A stretch of DNA of 64,000 nt from Amylolactobacillus amylophilus DSM 20533 = JCM 1125. Lineage in GTDB: Bacteria; Bacillota; Bacilli; Lactobacillales; Lactobacillaceae. The notes under the pieces were generated by a model. The model worked only from the letters and a program-made list of their open reading frames with translations. It was not told the DNA's origin and searched no databases. The DNA lies in the NCBI RefSeq assembly GCF_001936335.1, contig NZ_CP018888.1, positions 620,001 to 684,000 on the forward strand, read 5' to 3'. The translations under genes were made by a program, and so were the position numbers. Shown in pieces: positions 23,881 through 33,561 of this stretch (position 1 is its first letter; the number at the start of each line of letters is the position of its first letter).

Positions 23881-25629
23881 TTATTTCTGCCACTCAGCAA
23901 CTTCATCTTTGTGACTCTTAATCCAGTTCTGAGCCGCCTTACGTGGACTTGCACCACCGTTAATTTCCAGCATGACTTCTTCCATGTCCTTTTGGGTCCA
24001 GTGGAAATTATCCAGCACTTTGTAGACCTCCGGCATGTCGTCCTTCAGTCCCTGACGGACAATAGTATGAATTGCCTCAGACTTACCCATCGTGCCCTTT
24101 GGATCCTTCAAGTACTTCAAATCATACTTACTGAACATCCAGTGGGGCGACCAACCGGTAACCACAAGTGGCTTATGCTCCTTGATTGCCTTCCCAAGGG
24201 CAACAGTCATCGCCCCAGTAGATGAGGTGCTAACCTGCCAGCCGGCAAGATTATCGTAGTCCTTCACTGTAGATTGCGCTGCACTAACAACACCCGCACC
24301 CGGCTCAATGCCCGTCACGGTTTTGCCAGCCTCGTTCGTCAAGTCAGAAATCGAGTCGACCTTCATATAGGAAGGAACAACCAAGCCAACCTTAACGCCC
24401 TTCAGGTTCACACCAAGGTCCTGCACCTTACTCTTATACTTATCGTATTGCTCCTTGTGGGTCACAGGCAACCAAGCCGAGACCATTCCGTCGCTCTCAC
24501 CGCTGCCCACACTCTGCCACATCACGGCATTATCTAGTGCCGTTAGCTTAACGTCGTAGCCCATCTGGCGCAAAACCTCACCGACCACATTCGTTGATGC
24601 AACTTCTGAGTCCCACTGCACGTAGGATAAATTGACCGTTTCCTGCGCCTTCGTATTGCCTTTCGTTGCTGCCTGCGCTACGCCCACACCAATCAAGGCC
24701 AAAACCGCAGCACCGACCGTGATCCACCGAATCTGCTTGCGCCGTTTCTTCTGTTGCTCACTCATCACGCTCGCAAGTGACAGGCGTTCGTTTGCATATT
24801 GTGTGAATCGGTCAATGATAATCGCCAGGATGACCAATGCCAACCCGTTAACGAAGCCATTACCAACTTGTGCTCTTTGGAGCGCCGATAATACGCCACG
24901 CCCTAGTCCTGGGGCACCGATCATCGAGGCTGTAACAACCATCGACAAGGCCAGCATTAACGTCTGGTTGACCCCGGCCAAAATAGTGTTTTTCGCCATT
25001 GGCAACTCAACCTTGATGAGCTTCTGCCAAGCCGTTGAACCAAATGAATCAGCTGCCTCAATCAATTCCGTGCTGACACCCCTAATACCTAGGTTCGTCA
25101 TCCGCACGGTTGGCGGTAAGGCGAAAATCACGGATGAGAACACACCCGGAACCACACCAATACCGAAGAAGGCGACTGCCGGAATAAGGTAAACAAAGGC
25201 AGGCATCGTCTGCATGAAGTCCAGAATCGGCTTGATGACGGATTGAGCCCGATTGCTTTTAGCTGCCCAAATACCTAAGGGAACGCCAATAATAATCGAG
25301 ACCAGGCTGGCCAAGAGTACCAGCGTGAATGTGTTCATCAGGTCGCTCCAGAGCCCCTGGTTATAAATGAACAAGAGGCCAAAGAAGCTGAACAATGTGA
25401 TACCAATACGTCTCGTCGAGATGATAAAGGCGAGAATCGTAATTCCTATAATCCAGACCCACGGATTAATAAAGAGGAGAAAGTCGGTGAGACCATCCAT
25501 TGTGGCCTGACCACCCGATTGAATCGCCGCGAACAGCCCGGCAAAGGTATTAGTCATCCAAGTGGTGAAGTTCTCCATCCAATCCGCAACGGGCAGTTTG
25601 GCGAGTAACATTAAATTATTGAACAACAT
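23881..25629 (-). CDS. busAB: Glycine betaine ABC transporter permease/substrate-binding fusion
   Basis: 582 aa. Residues 40-290 are a BPD permease with the EAA-type loop (GVSTELIEAADSFGSTAW) and several helices. One more helix (near 300-320) anchors the extracellular substrate-binding domain of residues 330-582, with the Trp residues that cage quaternary amines (YVQWDSEVA, AWLPVTH, TGWSPHWMF). It imports betaine or proline betaine against osmotic stress with BusAA. The start overlaps the busAA stop by one base. Confidence 0.92.
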   Translation of the reverse strand: MLFNNLMLLAKLPVADWMENFTTWMTNTFAGLFAAIQSGGQATMDGLTDFLLFINPWVWIIGITILAFIISTRRIGITLFSFFGLLFIYNQGLWSDLMNTFTLVLLASLVSIIIGVPLGIWAAKSNRAQSVIKPILDFMQTMPAFVYLIPAVAFFGIGVVPGVFSSVIFALPPTVRMTNLGIRGVSTELIEAADSFGSTAWQKLIKVELPMAKNTILAGVNQTLMLALSMVVTASMIGAPGLGRGVLSALQRAQVGNGFVNGLALVILAIIIDRFTQYANERLSLASVMSEQQKKRRKQIRWITVGAAVLALIGVGVAQAATKGNTKAQETVNLSYVQWDSEVASTNVVGEVLRQMGYDVKLTALDNAVMWQSVGSGESDGMVSAWLPVTHKEQYDKYKSKVQDLGVNLKGVKVGLVVPSYMKVDSISDLTNEAGKTVTGIEPGAGVVSAAQSTVKDYDNLAGWQVSTSSTGAMTVALGKAIKEHKPLVVTGWSPHWMFSKYDLKYLKDPKGTMGKSEAIHTIVRQGLKDDMPEVYKVLDNFHWTQKDMEEVMLEINGGASPRKAAQNWIKSHKDEVAEWQK

Positions 25630-26849
25630 TATTTCACCTCCTGTGTCTGTACATCATTTGTTTCTGATGATGGTGCATCTTCATCAGCTAGTGTTTCAAT
25701 CACGCGACCTCGAATAACTACCCCAAGCAGGCGGCCATTATCGGTGACCGCCACTGGTGTATGAGCATCGTAAATCACGTTAAAAATGTCGTTAACTGTT
25801 GTTTCTTTATCGATAGTTGGCATGTTAACATCCAACACCTTACGTAGCGGTAAGTTATTCAGCCGGGCGCTTCTGGCGGCATCCGCTGAGATGACTCCCT
25901 GCAGCTTATGTTGGTTATCGATGGCCACTACCATCGATATCCGTTCCTCACGCATCCGGTGCAAGGCCATGTTGGGCCCCTCACGGTCGATGTTAACGGT
26001 CACTGCCGGCTCCATAATATTCTCTGCCGTCAGTACACGTGATGAATCCACGTCACTTAGGAAGTGTTTCACGTAATCATTGGCCGGATTGGTGAGTAAT
26101 TCTTCACCGGTACCAATTTGTTGAATTTGGCCGTCCTTCATGACCGCAATGCGGTCGCCAAGGTGAAGTGCCTCATTCAAATCATGCGTAATAAAGATAA
26201 TGGTCTTCTTGAGTTTCTCTTGCAGACCAAGTAACTCATCCTGCATCTCTTTTCTAATCAACGGATCGAGTGCCGAAAAGGCCTCATCCATTAACAAGAT
26301 ATCGGGATTATTAGCAAGTGCACGCGCCAAGCCCACACGTTGTTGCATCCCACCAGAGAGCTGGCTTGGAAGTTGATCCTTGAATTCCAATAGGTGCAGG
26401 TTATCTAGCGCTTCCTCTGCCCGCTGCCTTCTCGTTGCCGGATCGACACCCCGCAGTTCAAGTCCGTACTCCGTATTCTCGAGCACGGTTCTGTTTGGTA
26501 ATAGACCAAAGCTTTGGAAGACCATGCTCATGTTCTCGCGCCGCATTTTACGCAGAGTTTCCTTATCCGCCTTGCTGACGTCGTGGCCGGCCACGGTAAT
26601 ACTACCCGCAGTAGGCTCAATGAGCCGGTTGATTAGGCGAATCAACGTTGATTTACCGGAACCCGAGAGGCCCATAATCACGAAGATTTCACCCGGTTCC
26701 ACACTGAAATTCACGTCATAGACCCCGACGGTTGCGCCGGTAGCCTTTAATATTTCATTTTTACTCTTATTTTCACGAACCATTTTGAGAGCAGACTTAA
26801 CTTTTTTACCGAAGATTTTTGTTAAACTTTTAACTTCAACGACTGCCAT
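25629..26849 (-). CDS. busAA: Glycine betaine ABC transporter ATPase with CBS domains
   Basis: 406 aa. Walker [10 protein letters not shown] (near residue 60), signature LSGGMQQR, Walker [14 protein letters not shown] and H-loop FITHDLNEA are intact. Residues 275-390 are a tandem CBS module, which in OpuA/BusA senses ionic strength or c-di-AMP. It powers BusAB. The promoter carries a BusR operator, and the busR gene lies directly upstream. Confidence 0.93.
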   Translation of the reverse strand: MAVVEVKSLTKIFGKKVKSALKMVRENKSKNEILKATGATVGVYDVNFSVEPGEIFVIMGLSGSGKSTLIRLINRLIEPTAGSITVAGHDVSKADKETLRKMRRENMSMVFQSFGLLPNRTVLENTEYGLELRGVDPATRRQRAEEALDNLHLLEFKDQLPSQLSGGMQQRVGLARALANNPDILLMDEAFSALDPLIRKEMQDELLGLQEKLKKTIIFITHDLNEALHLGDRIAVMKDGQIQQIGTGEELLTNPANDYVKHFLSDVDSSRVLTAENIMEPAVTVNIDREGPNMALHRMREERISMVVAIDNQHKLQGVISADAARSARLNNLPLRKVLDVNMPTIDKETTVNDIFNVIYDAHTPVAVTDNGRLLGVVIRGRVIETLADEDAPSSETNDVQTQEVK

Positions 26850-26872
26850 CGAATTCCCCCTTTTTTAAAAAA

Positions 26873-26922
26873 ACTGACCACTCAATAAAAACATGTATAG
26901 TCACTTTTGTCAAATAAAAAGA
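26873..26922 (-). promoter_or_regulatory. busA promoter with BusR operator
   Basis: On the minus strand, AGTGAC (26900-26905), 21 bp and GTCAGT (26873-26878) fit the bipartite BusR operator (AGTGAC, 21-22 bp, GTCACT) with one mismatch. TTGACA (about 26909-26914), 17 bp and TTTTAT form the promoter, so the operator overlaps it. Confidence 0.75.
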
Positions 26923-26945
26923 CTGCAGCTTAGGCAGTCAAAAAG
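26915..26945. terminator. busR terminator overlapping its stop codon
   Basis: GACTGC and GCAGTC form a stem with A/T tracts on both sides. The busR stop (26930-26932) lies in the loop. Confidence 0.7.
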
Positions 26946-27550
26946 TTTGCAACGCGTTGGTAGGCAAGCTCGTCACCGACTACGTAAACAAAATCACCGG
27001 GCTCGATCACGGCGAGCGGTCCGGGCGAGACAATCATCTTATTCTGGTGCTTAATGGCGACGATGGTGGCCCCGGTATTATGCCAGAAATTGAGGTCACT
27101 GACGGTGCTCGCAGCAAAGCCCTCCTTGACCACGACCTCGTATGGCTGTAACTTATTATCTTCGTTATAACGCTGTGTCTGCTCGACCAGGCTGTTCAAG
27201 AGGCCCAAAAAGTGCTGGGATTCAGCCTGCTGGCGCTTCGCACTTTCGTGAATCTCCCGTTTCACATTCTCAATCGATTCGACGTCTTGGTATTGCTCGA
27301 TAAACTCCTTTGCCTTCGCTGAAGACGCCACAAAAAAGCCGGAACCGTGTTTAACGGTCACGACGCCAATGTCGCCGAGGACGATAATGGCTTTCCTGGC
27401 AGTTTCCGGTGACACGTGGAAATTGGTAGCAATGGTTGAGCGCGCGTGGAGTTTCTCACCCTCGGCATAACGCCCATCGCTGATTCGCTTGGCCAATTCT
27501 AAAGCGATTTGCTGATATTTTGGTTGAACAAACTGGATTTTCTCAGTCAT
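26930..27550 (-). CDS. busR: c-di-AMP-responsive repressor BusR
   Basis: ATG 27550 has GAGGG just upstream and gives 206 aa. Residues 10-75 are a GntR-type winged helix (LHARSTIATNFHVSPETARK). A helical linker and coiled coil (80-140) lead to an RCK_C/TrkA_C domain (residues 140-206, ATIVAIKHQNKMIVSPGPLA and IEPGDFVYVVG). This fusion is unique to BusR, which binds c-di-AMP and represses busA. The adjacent busAA and the operator in its promoter confirm the identity. Confidence 0.92.
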   Translation of the reverse strand: MTEKIQFVQPKYQQIALELAKRISDGRYAEGEKLHARSTIATNFHVSPETARKAIIVLGDIGVVTVKHGSGFFVASSAKAKEFIEQYQDVESIENVKREIHESAKRQQAESQHFLGLLNSLVEQTQRYNEDNKLQPYEVVVKEGFAASTVSDLNFWHNTGATIVAIKHQNKMIVSPGPLAVIEPGDFVYVVGDELAYQRVANFLTA

Positions 27551-27569
27551 ATTTCCCTCAATTATAAAC

Positions 27570-27806
27570 AAGTTGTGACAAAAGGCGGTTAGCTTCTGAG
27601 TACTTACGATGGTACTAAAGCGCGCAACGCTGTAAGTGGCAAGTAAGACGCAGGAAGTTGCCGTTTGGAACACAGTTAAAAGTTGTGCACAAAGTAGTGA
27701 CGGTAAACGGGTAACTCTTGAGTACTAGCGAAACCTGACAAAGTCTCACACAGTGAGGCAAGGATGGTTAGCTAGACGCAAAAAGTTGTTTACCGGAACA
27801 CAGTTA
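27570..27806 (+). repeat. Two structured repeats upstream of busR
   Basis: Units at 27570-27678 and 27680-27806 share the AAGTTGTG start and GGAACACAGTTA end with the arrays at 7.4 and 10.7 kb. Unit 2 resembles the unit at 10707 (both contain AACTCTTGAGTACTAGCG) but has a changed stem on both sides (GTAAAC with GTTTAC instead of GCAAC with GTTGC). They begin 20 bp upstream of busR. From 27807 to 27981 I see only AT-rich sequence and the next gene's ribosome site. A fragment of unit 1 recurs at 28633-28655. Confidence 0.85.
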
Positions 27807-27981
27807 ATGACGGTAACCATTCAGCTTCCATCACACAATTTAGATATTATAGTGCAGAAAGTGACAACCGGCAAGTTTAACAGTTGTCACTTCGAGTCTT
27901 ATCACATACTAAATCAGATACACCATGATAAAATTGAGGAAACAAGTTCAGACTTAAAACTCAAGAAATGAGGCATTTATC

Positions 27982-28614
27982 ATGAAAATAGCAATAATTG
28001 GTGCAACGGGGCACGTGGGCTCATTGGTCGCGGCAGAAGCACTAGATCGCAGACACGAAGTTACGGCAATCGTCCGCCACCCGGAAAATTTGCAGTACGA
28101 CATTCACTTTATCAAGAAAGATCTCTACGATCTTAAAACTGCGGATCTAATCAATTTTGACGTCGTTGTGGATGCCTTCAGTGCACCACGCGGCGCAGAA
28201 GAACAGCACAAAACTTCGATTGAGCATCTCATTTCGATTCTGCGCGGGACCGATTTACGCCTGTACATCGTTGGTGGCGCGGGGACTCTCTATACCGACG
28301 AGAGCAAGCAAACGAAGCTCTATCAAATGCCCGGCTTCCCCAAAGTTGTCTTTCCTACCTCCAAAAACATGGATGACGGCCTAAACGCATTAAAGAAGAC
28401 GACGAACCTTTCCTGGACCTACATCTCCCCATCGGCAAACTTCATTCACTCAACTGATAAATCCCACGGCTACATTGCTGGCGCTGAAGTTTTGCTAAAC
28501 TCACCCTCATCAGGACAGAGTGAGATCACAATGGCGGAATATGCGGTGGCGATGCTGGACGAGATTGAGAATCCAAAGCACCTGAATCAGAGATTTACAG
28601 TTGTCAGCAAATAA
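27982..28614 (+). CDS. NAD(P)-binding Rossmann-fold reductase (atypical SDR/NmrA-like)
   Basis: 210 aa. The dinucleotide-binding motif IGATGHVGSLVA is at residues 5-16, followed by a typical atypical-SDR pattern (FDVVVDAFSAPRG, YIVGGAGTLYTD, WTYISPSANF). Such proteins act as flavin or quinone reductases or regulators; the substrate is unknown. GAGG precedes the start. It stands alone. Confidence 0.82.
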   Translation: MKIAIIGATGHVGSLVAAEALDRRHEVTAIVRHPENLQYDIHFIKKDLYDLKTADLINFDVVVDAFSAPRGAEEQHKTSIEHLISILRGTDLRLYIVGGAGTLYTDESKQTKLYQMPGFPKVVFPTSKNMDDGLNALKKTTNLSWTYISPSANFIHSTDKSHGYIAGAEVLLNSPSSGQSEITMAEYAVAMLDEIENPKHLNQRFTVVSK

Positions 28615-28632
28615 AAAAGAATGCACCAGACA

Positions 28633-28655
28633 ATGGTTAGCTTCTGAGTACTATC
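28633..28655 (+). repeat. Fragment of the structured repeat
   Basis: GGTTAGCTTCTGAGTACT matches the interior of the unit at 27570, without the conserved ends. Confidence 0.6.
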
Positions 28656-28759
28656 GGATCAGCTAGTTAAAATTCAATATTTATTATATTAAGCGGTGTA
28701 AACCGCTTTCTTTTTTGCTATACTGAACGTAAATTAACAATTCAGAAATGGTGATTAAG

Positions 28760-29131
28760 ATGGAGATTTAAGAACTAGAAACAGGATTCATTGAACATTT
28801 CGGCATTGAACCAAGCAACTACTTCTTCTCACCCGGACGCATTAACCTTATCGGCGAGCACACGGACTATAATGGTGGCCACGTTTTCCCAGCCGCAATC
28901 TCATTAGGTACGTACGCAGCAGTCGGCAGAAGAAACGATCGCGAGCTTCACTTCTTCTCAGCCAACTACCCAGATCAAGGTGAAATCAGCGTCCAACTGA
29001 CCAACCTTGACTACAACGTTAGCGATTCCTGGACCAATTACGCAAAAGGCATGTTCTTGTTTGTTCAACAACAAACAGGTGCCACATTCGATTCCGGCTT
29101 AAATATCTTCATCAAAGGTGATCTCCCCTAG
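28760..29131 (+). pseudogene. galK: Galactokinase gene remnant (galK)
   Basis: The frame encodes the first ~120 residues of galactokinase: FFSPGRINLIGEHTDYNGGH (GHMP substrate-binding motif), VFPAAISLGTYAAVGRR and later SWTNYAKGMFLFVQ. Codon 4 is TAA where galactokinases carry Lys, and the frame ends at 29131 before the ATP-binding GLSSSA loop. About 270 C-terminal residues are missing. It cannot make an active enzyme. Confidence 0.88.
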
Positions 29132-29284
29132 TTCTGTCCTTTATTTCATGAAAGCCCTCTTGTTTTAACAATTTCAATACTTGCATTGCCGCAATTTATA
29201 CCACCTTACCTCCTCCTTTCTACACTCTCGTTTTACATACTTTTATATAAAAACAAAACATAAAGTTACATAAAGTCCGCGAGC

Positions 29285-29323
29285 AAAAAAAAGTTGCCGG
29301 AAACTTTATTCCCAACAACTTCA
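29285..29323 (-). terminator. Terminator of the prs-like gene
   Basis: AAGTTGTTGGG and CCGGCAACTT pair imperfectly and are followed on the minus strand by eight T. Confidence 0.75.
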
Positions 29324-29335
29324 CATCGTCATAAT

Positions 29336-30304
29336 TTATAATTTCAAATTCTGCTGGTCATCGAAGATATCGTGCAGTGACTTGTTCTCATAGATATGTT
29401 GAATCGCTGCAGCGAGTAAGTGGTCAACCGATAGACGTACCATATTATTCGGGTACCGGCCATCCTCATGAATAATCGAGTCCGTCACGACGATTTGTTC
29501 AATCGGTTCCGTATTTAGCAGATCTGTTGCATTTTTTGATAGTAATGCATGCGTTGCAGCAGCGTAGACGTGCTTTGCACCGGCGTTTAGCAGCGACTTG
29601 GTTGAATATGATAAGCGGACACCCGTATCAATGATGTCATCCACGATGATTGCAGTTGCACCTGTGACATCGCCAATAATATCGTGTACGGCATTGTCAT
29701 AATGGGAGCCACGCTGATCCACGATAGCAATTGGTGCGTCGAAGAACTCTGCAAATTTCCGCGCCATGTTGGTACCGCTGTGATCAGGTGAAACAATCAC
29801 AACGTTGTCCTTTACTCCCTCGTCCAAGAAATACTTCGCCAAGATTGAAACGGCCCGCAAATGATCCACCGGAATATCAAAGAATCCTTGGATTTGTGAT
29901 GCGTGAAGGTCTAGCGCAATTACTCGGTCAGCCCCAGCCTCTTCAATCATGTTGGCCACGAGCTTCGCCGTAATTGGCTCCCGTGCCTTGGTCTTTCTGT
30001 CAGCACGCGCATACGCCATGTATGGCACGACAACGTTGATTTTGTGCGCCGATGCCCGTCTCAGTGCATCAATGATAATCAAAAGTTCCATTAAATTCTC
30101 GTTGACCGGATCCTGAATCGACTGAATCACGTACACGTTGTCACCACGGACGGTTTCGTTGATGTTAATGTTAATCTCACCATCACTGAAGTGCTTAATT
30201 GAGGTCTTGATCAATGGAAATCCTAGTACCTCGGCCGTCTTCTCTGCCAGTGGCAGATTACCATTCAAGCCAATCAGTTTAATATTATGTTTTGTGTTGC
30301 CCAT
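29336..30304 (-). CDS. prs: Ribose-phosphate pyrophosphokinase, divergent paralogue
   Basis: ATG 30304 follows AGGAG and gives 322 aa. It has FSDGEINININETVRG, the ATP-binding YARADRKTKAREPITAKL, the flexible-loop Lys/Arg pair and RVIALDLHASQIQGFFDIPV. The PRPP loop reads VDDIIDTGVRLSYS and the pyrophosphate region SPDHSGTNMARKFAE, where housekeeping Prs have DDIIDTAGT and SPDHGG. The usual DKRRP stretch reads DQRGSHYD. It is therefore probably a second, specialised Prs paralogue. It makes PRPP from ribose 5-phosphate if active. Confidence 0.85.
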   Translation of the reverse strand: MGNTKHNIKLIGLNGNLPLAEKTAEVLGFPLIKTSIKHFSDGEINININETVRGDNVYVIQSIQDPVNENLMELLIIIDALRRASAHKINVVVPYMAYARADRKTKAREPITAKLVANMIEEAGADRVIALDLHASQIQGFFDIPVDHLRAVSILAKYFLDEGVKDNVVIVSPDHSGTNMARKFAEFFDAPIAIVDQRGSHYDNAVHDIIGDVTGATAIIVDDIIDTGVRLSYSTKSLLNAGAKHVYAAATHALLSKNATDLLNTEPIEQIVVTDSIIHEDGRYPNNMVRLSVDHLLAAAIQHIYENKSLHDIFDDQQNLKL

Positions 30305-30438
30305 CTTATCTCCTATATGTCCCACTTGTCCCAATACCTACAATTAGGTTGTAATAAACACATCTATCATAGCAAATTATCGCTTTTTTTCCTATGCATA
30401 ATGCTACAATATTAGCAATAGATGAATGGAGATTGAAA

Positions 30439-32253
30439 ATGCCAGAAGACAAGCAGGTTTTAACCCGTGCAGAAGTGGACCAACAACTCACTTGGGACCT
30501 CACGCCCCTTGCGCGAAGCAATGCAGATTTTCACCAAAAACTAACACAGGTACAACAAAAAGTTGTCGCCTTTGCTAAAAAGTATAAGCAACCCGAGTTA
30601 TCAGTGCCAGAACTAAAGAATGCACTAGCAGACTATAACGCACTGACAGAAGCCGCGGAGACGCTCATCACCTACTCCTCACTACTCAGTTCGACAGACT
30701 TCACGAACGCCGAAAACTCCCAAATCGCCTACGAAGGGAGCCAATTCTACGTCAGCATGCGAGCGTCCCTGCAGTTCTTTGAAGATGCCTTATTGCAACT
30801 GGACGATTCAACGTTCCAGCAATTAGTTGAGGCCAGTCCTGAGTTCACCGGCTTTCTCCGGCAGTTAAAACACTACCAGCAGATAGCACTCGACCCGAAG
30901 GTCGAACATGCACTAGCGCTACTTGGTCCGACATTTAGTGCCCCAGAGAATACGTACGAGGCCATGCAGACTGCCGACCTGCACTTCGATGATTTTCTGG
31001 TTGATGGCCAGAAATACCCCTTATCCTTTGGCCTGTATGAAGACTATTATGCCTACCATGAGGACCCAGCAGTTCGGCGCGCTGCCTTTGCTGCTTTCTC
31101 AAAAGAACTGGCACGACACCAGAACGTGACCGCAGCCAACTACCTGAATGAAGTAACTACATCGAAGCAGCTAGCTACCCTCCACGGTTTCGACTCCGTG
31201 ATTGACTATCTGCTCTACGATCAAGAAGTTGACCGCGAAATGTTCAACCGCCAAATTGATCTAATTATTGCAAAGTTTGGCCCCATTATGCAGAAATATC
31301 TAAAGTTGTTACAGCAGGAACGTGGCTTATCTGAATTAACCTTTGCCGATCGTCTCATCGACCTCGATCCTGAATTCGCACCTAGCGTGTCCATCGAGGA
31401 ATCCAAAAAATACATTGAAACAGCGTTACAACCACTAGGATATGAGTACGTCAACATGATTATGCAGGCGTACCCCGCACGGTGGGTCGATTTCGTCCAG
31501 AATAAGGGTAAATCATCCGGCGGATTTTGTACCTACGCTTATAACGCCCACCCGTACATTCTAATGTCCTGGCAGAACGTGATGGCCGATGTCTACACAT
31601 TGATTCACGAAATGGGCCATGCTGGACAATTCATGTTCACAGCCAAGCAGCATCCGGTACTTGACTTCGAACCTTCGACATACATCGTCGAGGCTCCATC
31701 TACTTTTAACGAGCTCTTGCTCACCGACTCCTTAGTCCAAAATGCAACGGATGACCGGATGAAGCGTTACGCTCTCACCAAAATGTTAAACAATACATAC
31801 TTCCATAACTTCATCACCCATCTGCTGGAGGCTGCCTTCCAGCGCGAAGTCTATCAGCTCATTGATGCCGGCCAGAATTTCGATGCTGCGAAGTTGAATG
31901 AGATTAAAACGCAAGTCTTCCACCAGTTCTTCGGCGATGCACTAACACTTAATCCGGGGGCAGAATTAACTTGGATGCGCCAAAGTCATTATTACATGGG
32001 GCTATATAGTTACACCTATTCTGCCAGCCTAACCGTCTCTACGCAGGCCTTCTTAAAGATTAAAGATGAGGGGCAGCCGGCAGTTAACCGCTGGCTCCGG
32101 TTCCTCGGGCTTGGTGCAAGCAAGAATCCAGTTGACTCTGCTGCCACACTCGGCATCGATATTAGGACGAATGAGCCGCTCCTGAATACGATTAATTATC
32201 TCGGCGAGGTAGTTGACGAAGTTATTGCTCTCACTGCCAAAATCAACCAATAA
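30439..32253 (+). CDS. pepF: Oligoendopeptidase F
   Basis: ATG 30439 with GGAG 8 nt upstream gives 604 aa, the normal size for M3 family PepF. The zinc motif HEMGHAGQ is near residue 385, with the downstream Glu in IVEAPSTFNE and His/Tyr ligands in HYYMGLYSYTYSAS. It is cytoplasmic and trims peptides of about 7-17 residues. It is monocistronic, divergent from prs, with a terminator after it. Confidence 0.93.
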   Translation: MPEDKQVLTRAEVDQQLTWDLTPLARSNADFHQKLTQVQQKVVAFAKKYKQPELSVPELKNALADYNALTEAAETLITYSSLLSSTDFTNAENSQIAYEGSQFYVSMRASLQFFEDALLQLDDSTFQQLVEASPEFTGFLRQLKHYQQIALDPKVEHALALLGPTFSAPENTYEAMQTADLHFDDFLVDGQKYPLSFGLYEDYYAYHEDPAVRRAAFAAFSKELARHQNVTAANYLNEVTTSKQLATLHGFDSVIDYLLYDQEVDREMFNRQIDLIIAKFGPIMQKYLKLLQQERGLSELTFADRLIDLDPEFAPSVSIEESKKYIETALQPLGYEYVNMIMQAYPARWVDFVQNKGKSSGGFCTYAYNAHPYILMSWQNVMADVYTLIHEMGHAGQFMFTAKQHPVLDFEPSTYIVEAPSTFNELLLTDSLVQNATDDRMKRYALTKMLNNTYFHNFITHLLEAAFQREVYQLIDAGQNFDAAKLNEIKTQVFHQFFGDALTLNPGAELTWMRQSHYYMGLYSYTYSASLTVSTQAFLKIKDEGQPAVNRWLRFLGLGASKNPVDSAATLGIDIRTNEPLLNTINYLGEVVDEVIALTAKINQ

Positions 32254-32265
32254 ATTTATCCTACT

Positions 32266-32341
32266 AAAAAACAGCAATCCAGAAACACCACACCGGAGCT
32301 AATCCGGGTAAAGTGAGTGCGTGATTTGCTGTTTTTTTTGG
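32266..32341 (+). terminator. pepF terminator
   Basis: AAACAGCAA and TTTGCTGTT pair over a long loop with its own small stem (CCGG/CCGG), followed by TTTTTTTT. Confidence 0.75.
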
Positions 32342-32348
32342 CGATTGA

Positions 32349-32726
32349 TTAGTCTGTTGCTTGTGGCGCCTGCTGCTGACTCGCCCTAATTCGTTCGTTG
32401 ATAAAGTCATTCACCTTATCGAGATCCAGTACATTGGTGGAGCCTGCCATATCAAGGATGATTGCCTGTCGGTTATACGTCAGCTTCCGAGCGGAAACCA
32501 CCCCTTCGGGGACGTGCTCACCCTTCTTGACGAACCGGAAGTAGCCCGGTTGAAACAAGTTTGGCCGGCGTAAATCGACTCTAGCTAAATCGACATACGC
32601 AATCTCGGTGATGGGATTCCCCAGGTAATCAAGAATACTGGGCCCCTTCTTACGCTCCAAACGAACGTGCTCCTCATCAACGGTTAGAGTAGCGTTCACT
32701 CCCTGAATTTTCAACTTCTCAGCCAT
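32349..32726 (-). CDS. DUF4429/PH-like domain protein
   Basis: 125 aa behind GGGGGA. The sequence KIQGVNATLTVDEEHVRLERKK, then ITEIAYVDLARVDLRRP and GYFRFVKKGE follows the DUF4429 (PH-like) pattern. No membrane segment is present. Function is unknown; similar domains occur in phage and host stress proteins. It is monocistronic. Confidence 0.7.
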   Translation of the reverse strand: MAEKLKIQGVNATLTVDEEHVRLERKKGPSILDYLGNPITEIAYVDLARVDLRRPNLFQPGYFRFVKKGEHVPEGVVSARKLTYNRQAIILDMAGSTNVLDLDKVNDFINERIRASQQQAPQATD

Positions 32727-32834
32727 GAATATTCCCCCACAAAACTTGATATATTATCTATTTACTATTCTACAGTTTTTAGTACGGAAATGCTGAACTA
32801 AATTGAGCATTTATTCAGTCTAATTAGGAGAGAA

Positions 32835-33473
32835 CTAGTACCAGGCGGGCTTATCACCATCCGTTCCCGGTTTATTGACACCCAGGGACTCACGGACGTG
32901 CTCTTGCTGATTAATTACCAGGTGGTAAACCAGTGCAGCGATACTCTTGCGGGAAACCTCCGTCCCCTTAAAGTCCTCACCCTTTTGGGTCAACTCGTAG
33001 TCGACCTCATCCTTGTCGGTCAACCACGCAGGACGAATAATGGTGTAGTCGAGCGCCGATTGCTCTATTTGGTCGGTCGCCGCCCGATAATTGGTAATAT
33101 AATCACCCAAGATATTCTTGTTCCATTCACCAAATTTGCCAGGTACCTCATCATAAATTCCGATTGTTGAAATCCAGATAAGCCGCTGTACCCCGCTCTG
33201 CTCCATCGCTACCCGCACAGCCTGTGCCTGCGCAACAATGTTCTCGCCAGCCAAGTTAGCATAGACAACATCTTGGCCCGCCATCGCCTGAGCCAACTCC
33301 TGTTCATTGCTGGCATCACCCTCGATGATTGCCTTAACCTGGTCCTTTAAGCCGTCTAGCCGCGCGGCCCGCCGCAGAAATAAGGTAACCTGCACGTTCT
33401 CGTCCGCAATCATGAACCGTTCAGCGATTCTTGCAATCTTGCCATTAGCACCAATAATCAAAACATTTGTCAT
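32835..33473 (-). CDS. NAD(P)-binding atypical SDR
   Basis: 212 aa with the Rossmann motif IIGANGKIARIAERF at the start, EGDASNEQELAQAMAGQDVV and a YTIIRPAWL motif near residue 145. This is the pattern of NmrA/SDR_a5-type reductases. GGAGG precedes the ATG. Substrate unknown. It is distinct from the SDR-like protein at 27982. Confidence 0.82.
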   Translation of the reverse strand: MTNVLIIGANGKIARIAERFMIADENVQVTLFLRRAARLDGLKDQVKAIIEGDASNEQELAQAMAGQDVVYANLAGENIVAQAQAVRVAMEQSGVQRLIWISTIGIYDEVPGKFGEWNKNILGDYITNYRAATDQIEQSALDYTIIRPAWLTDKDEVDYELTQKGEDFKGTEVSRKSIAALVYHLVINQQEHVRESLGVNKPGTDGDKPAWY

Positions 33474-33561
33474 TATCCTACCTCCAAAAGTTTCTTACTT
33501 TTTGTAACTGCTTTCAGGATAGAACATTTACGAAAACTATACAAGTATTTATTATCATAAA

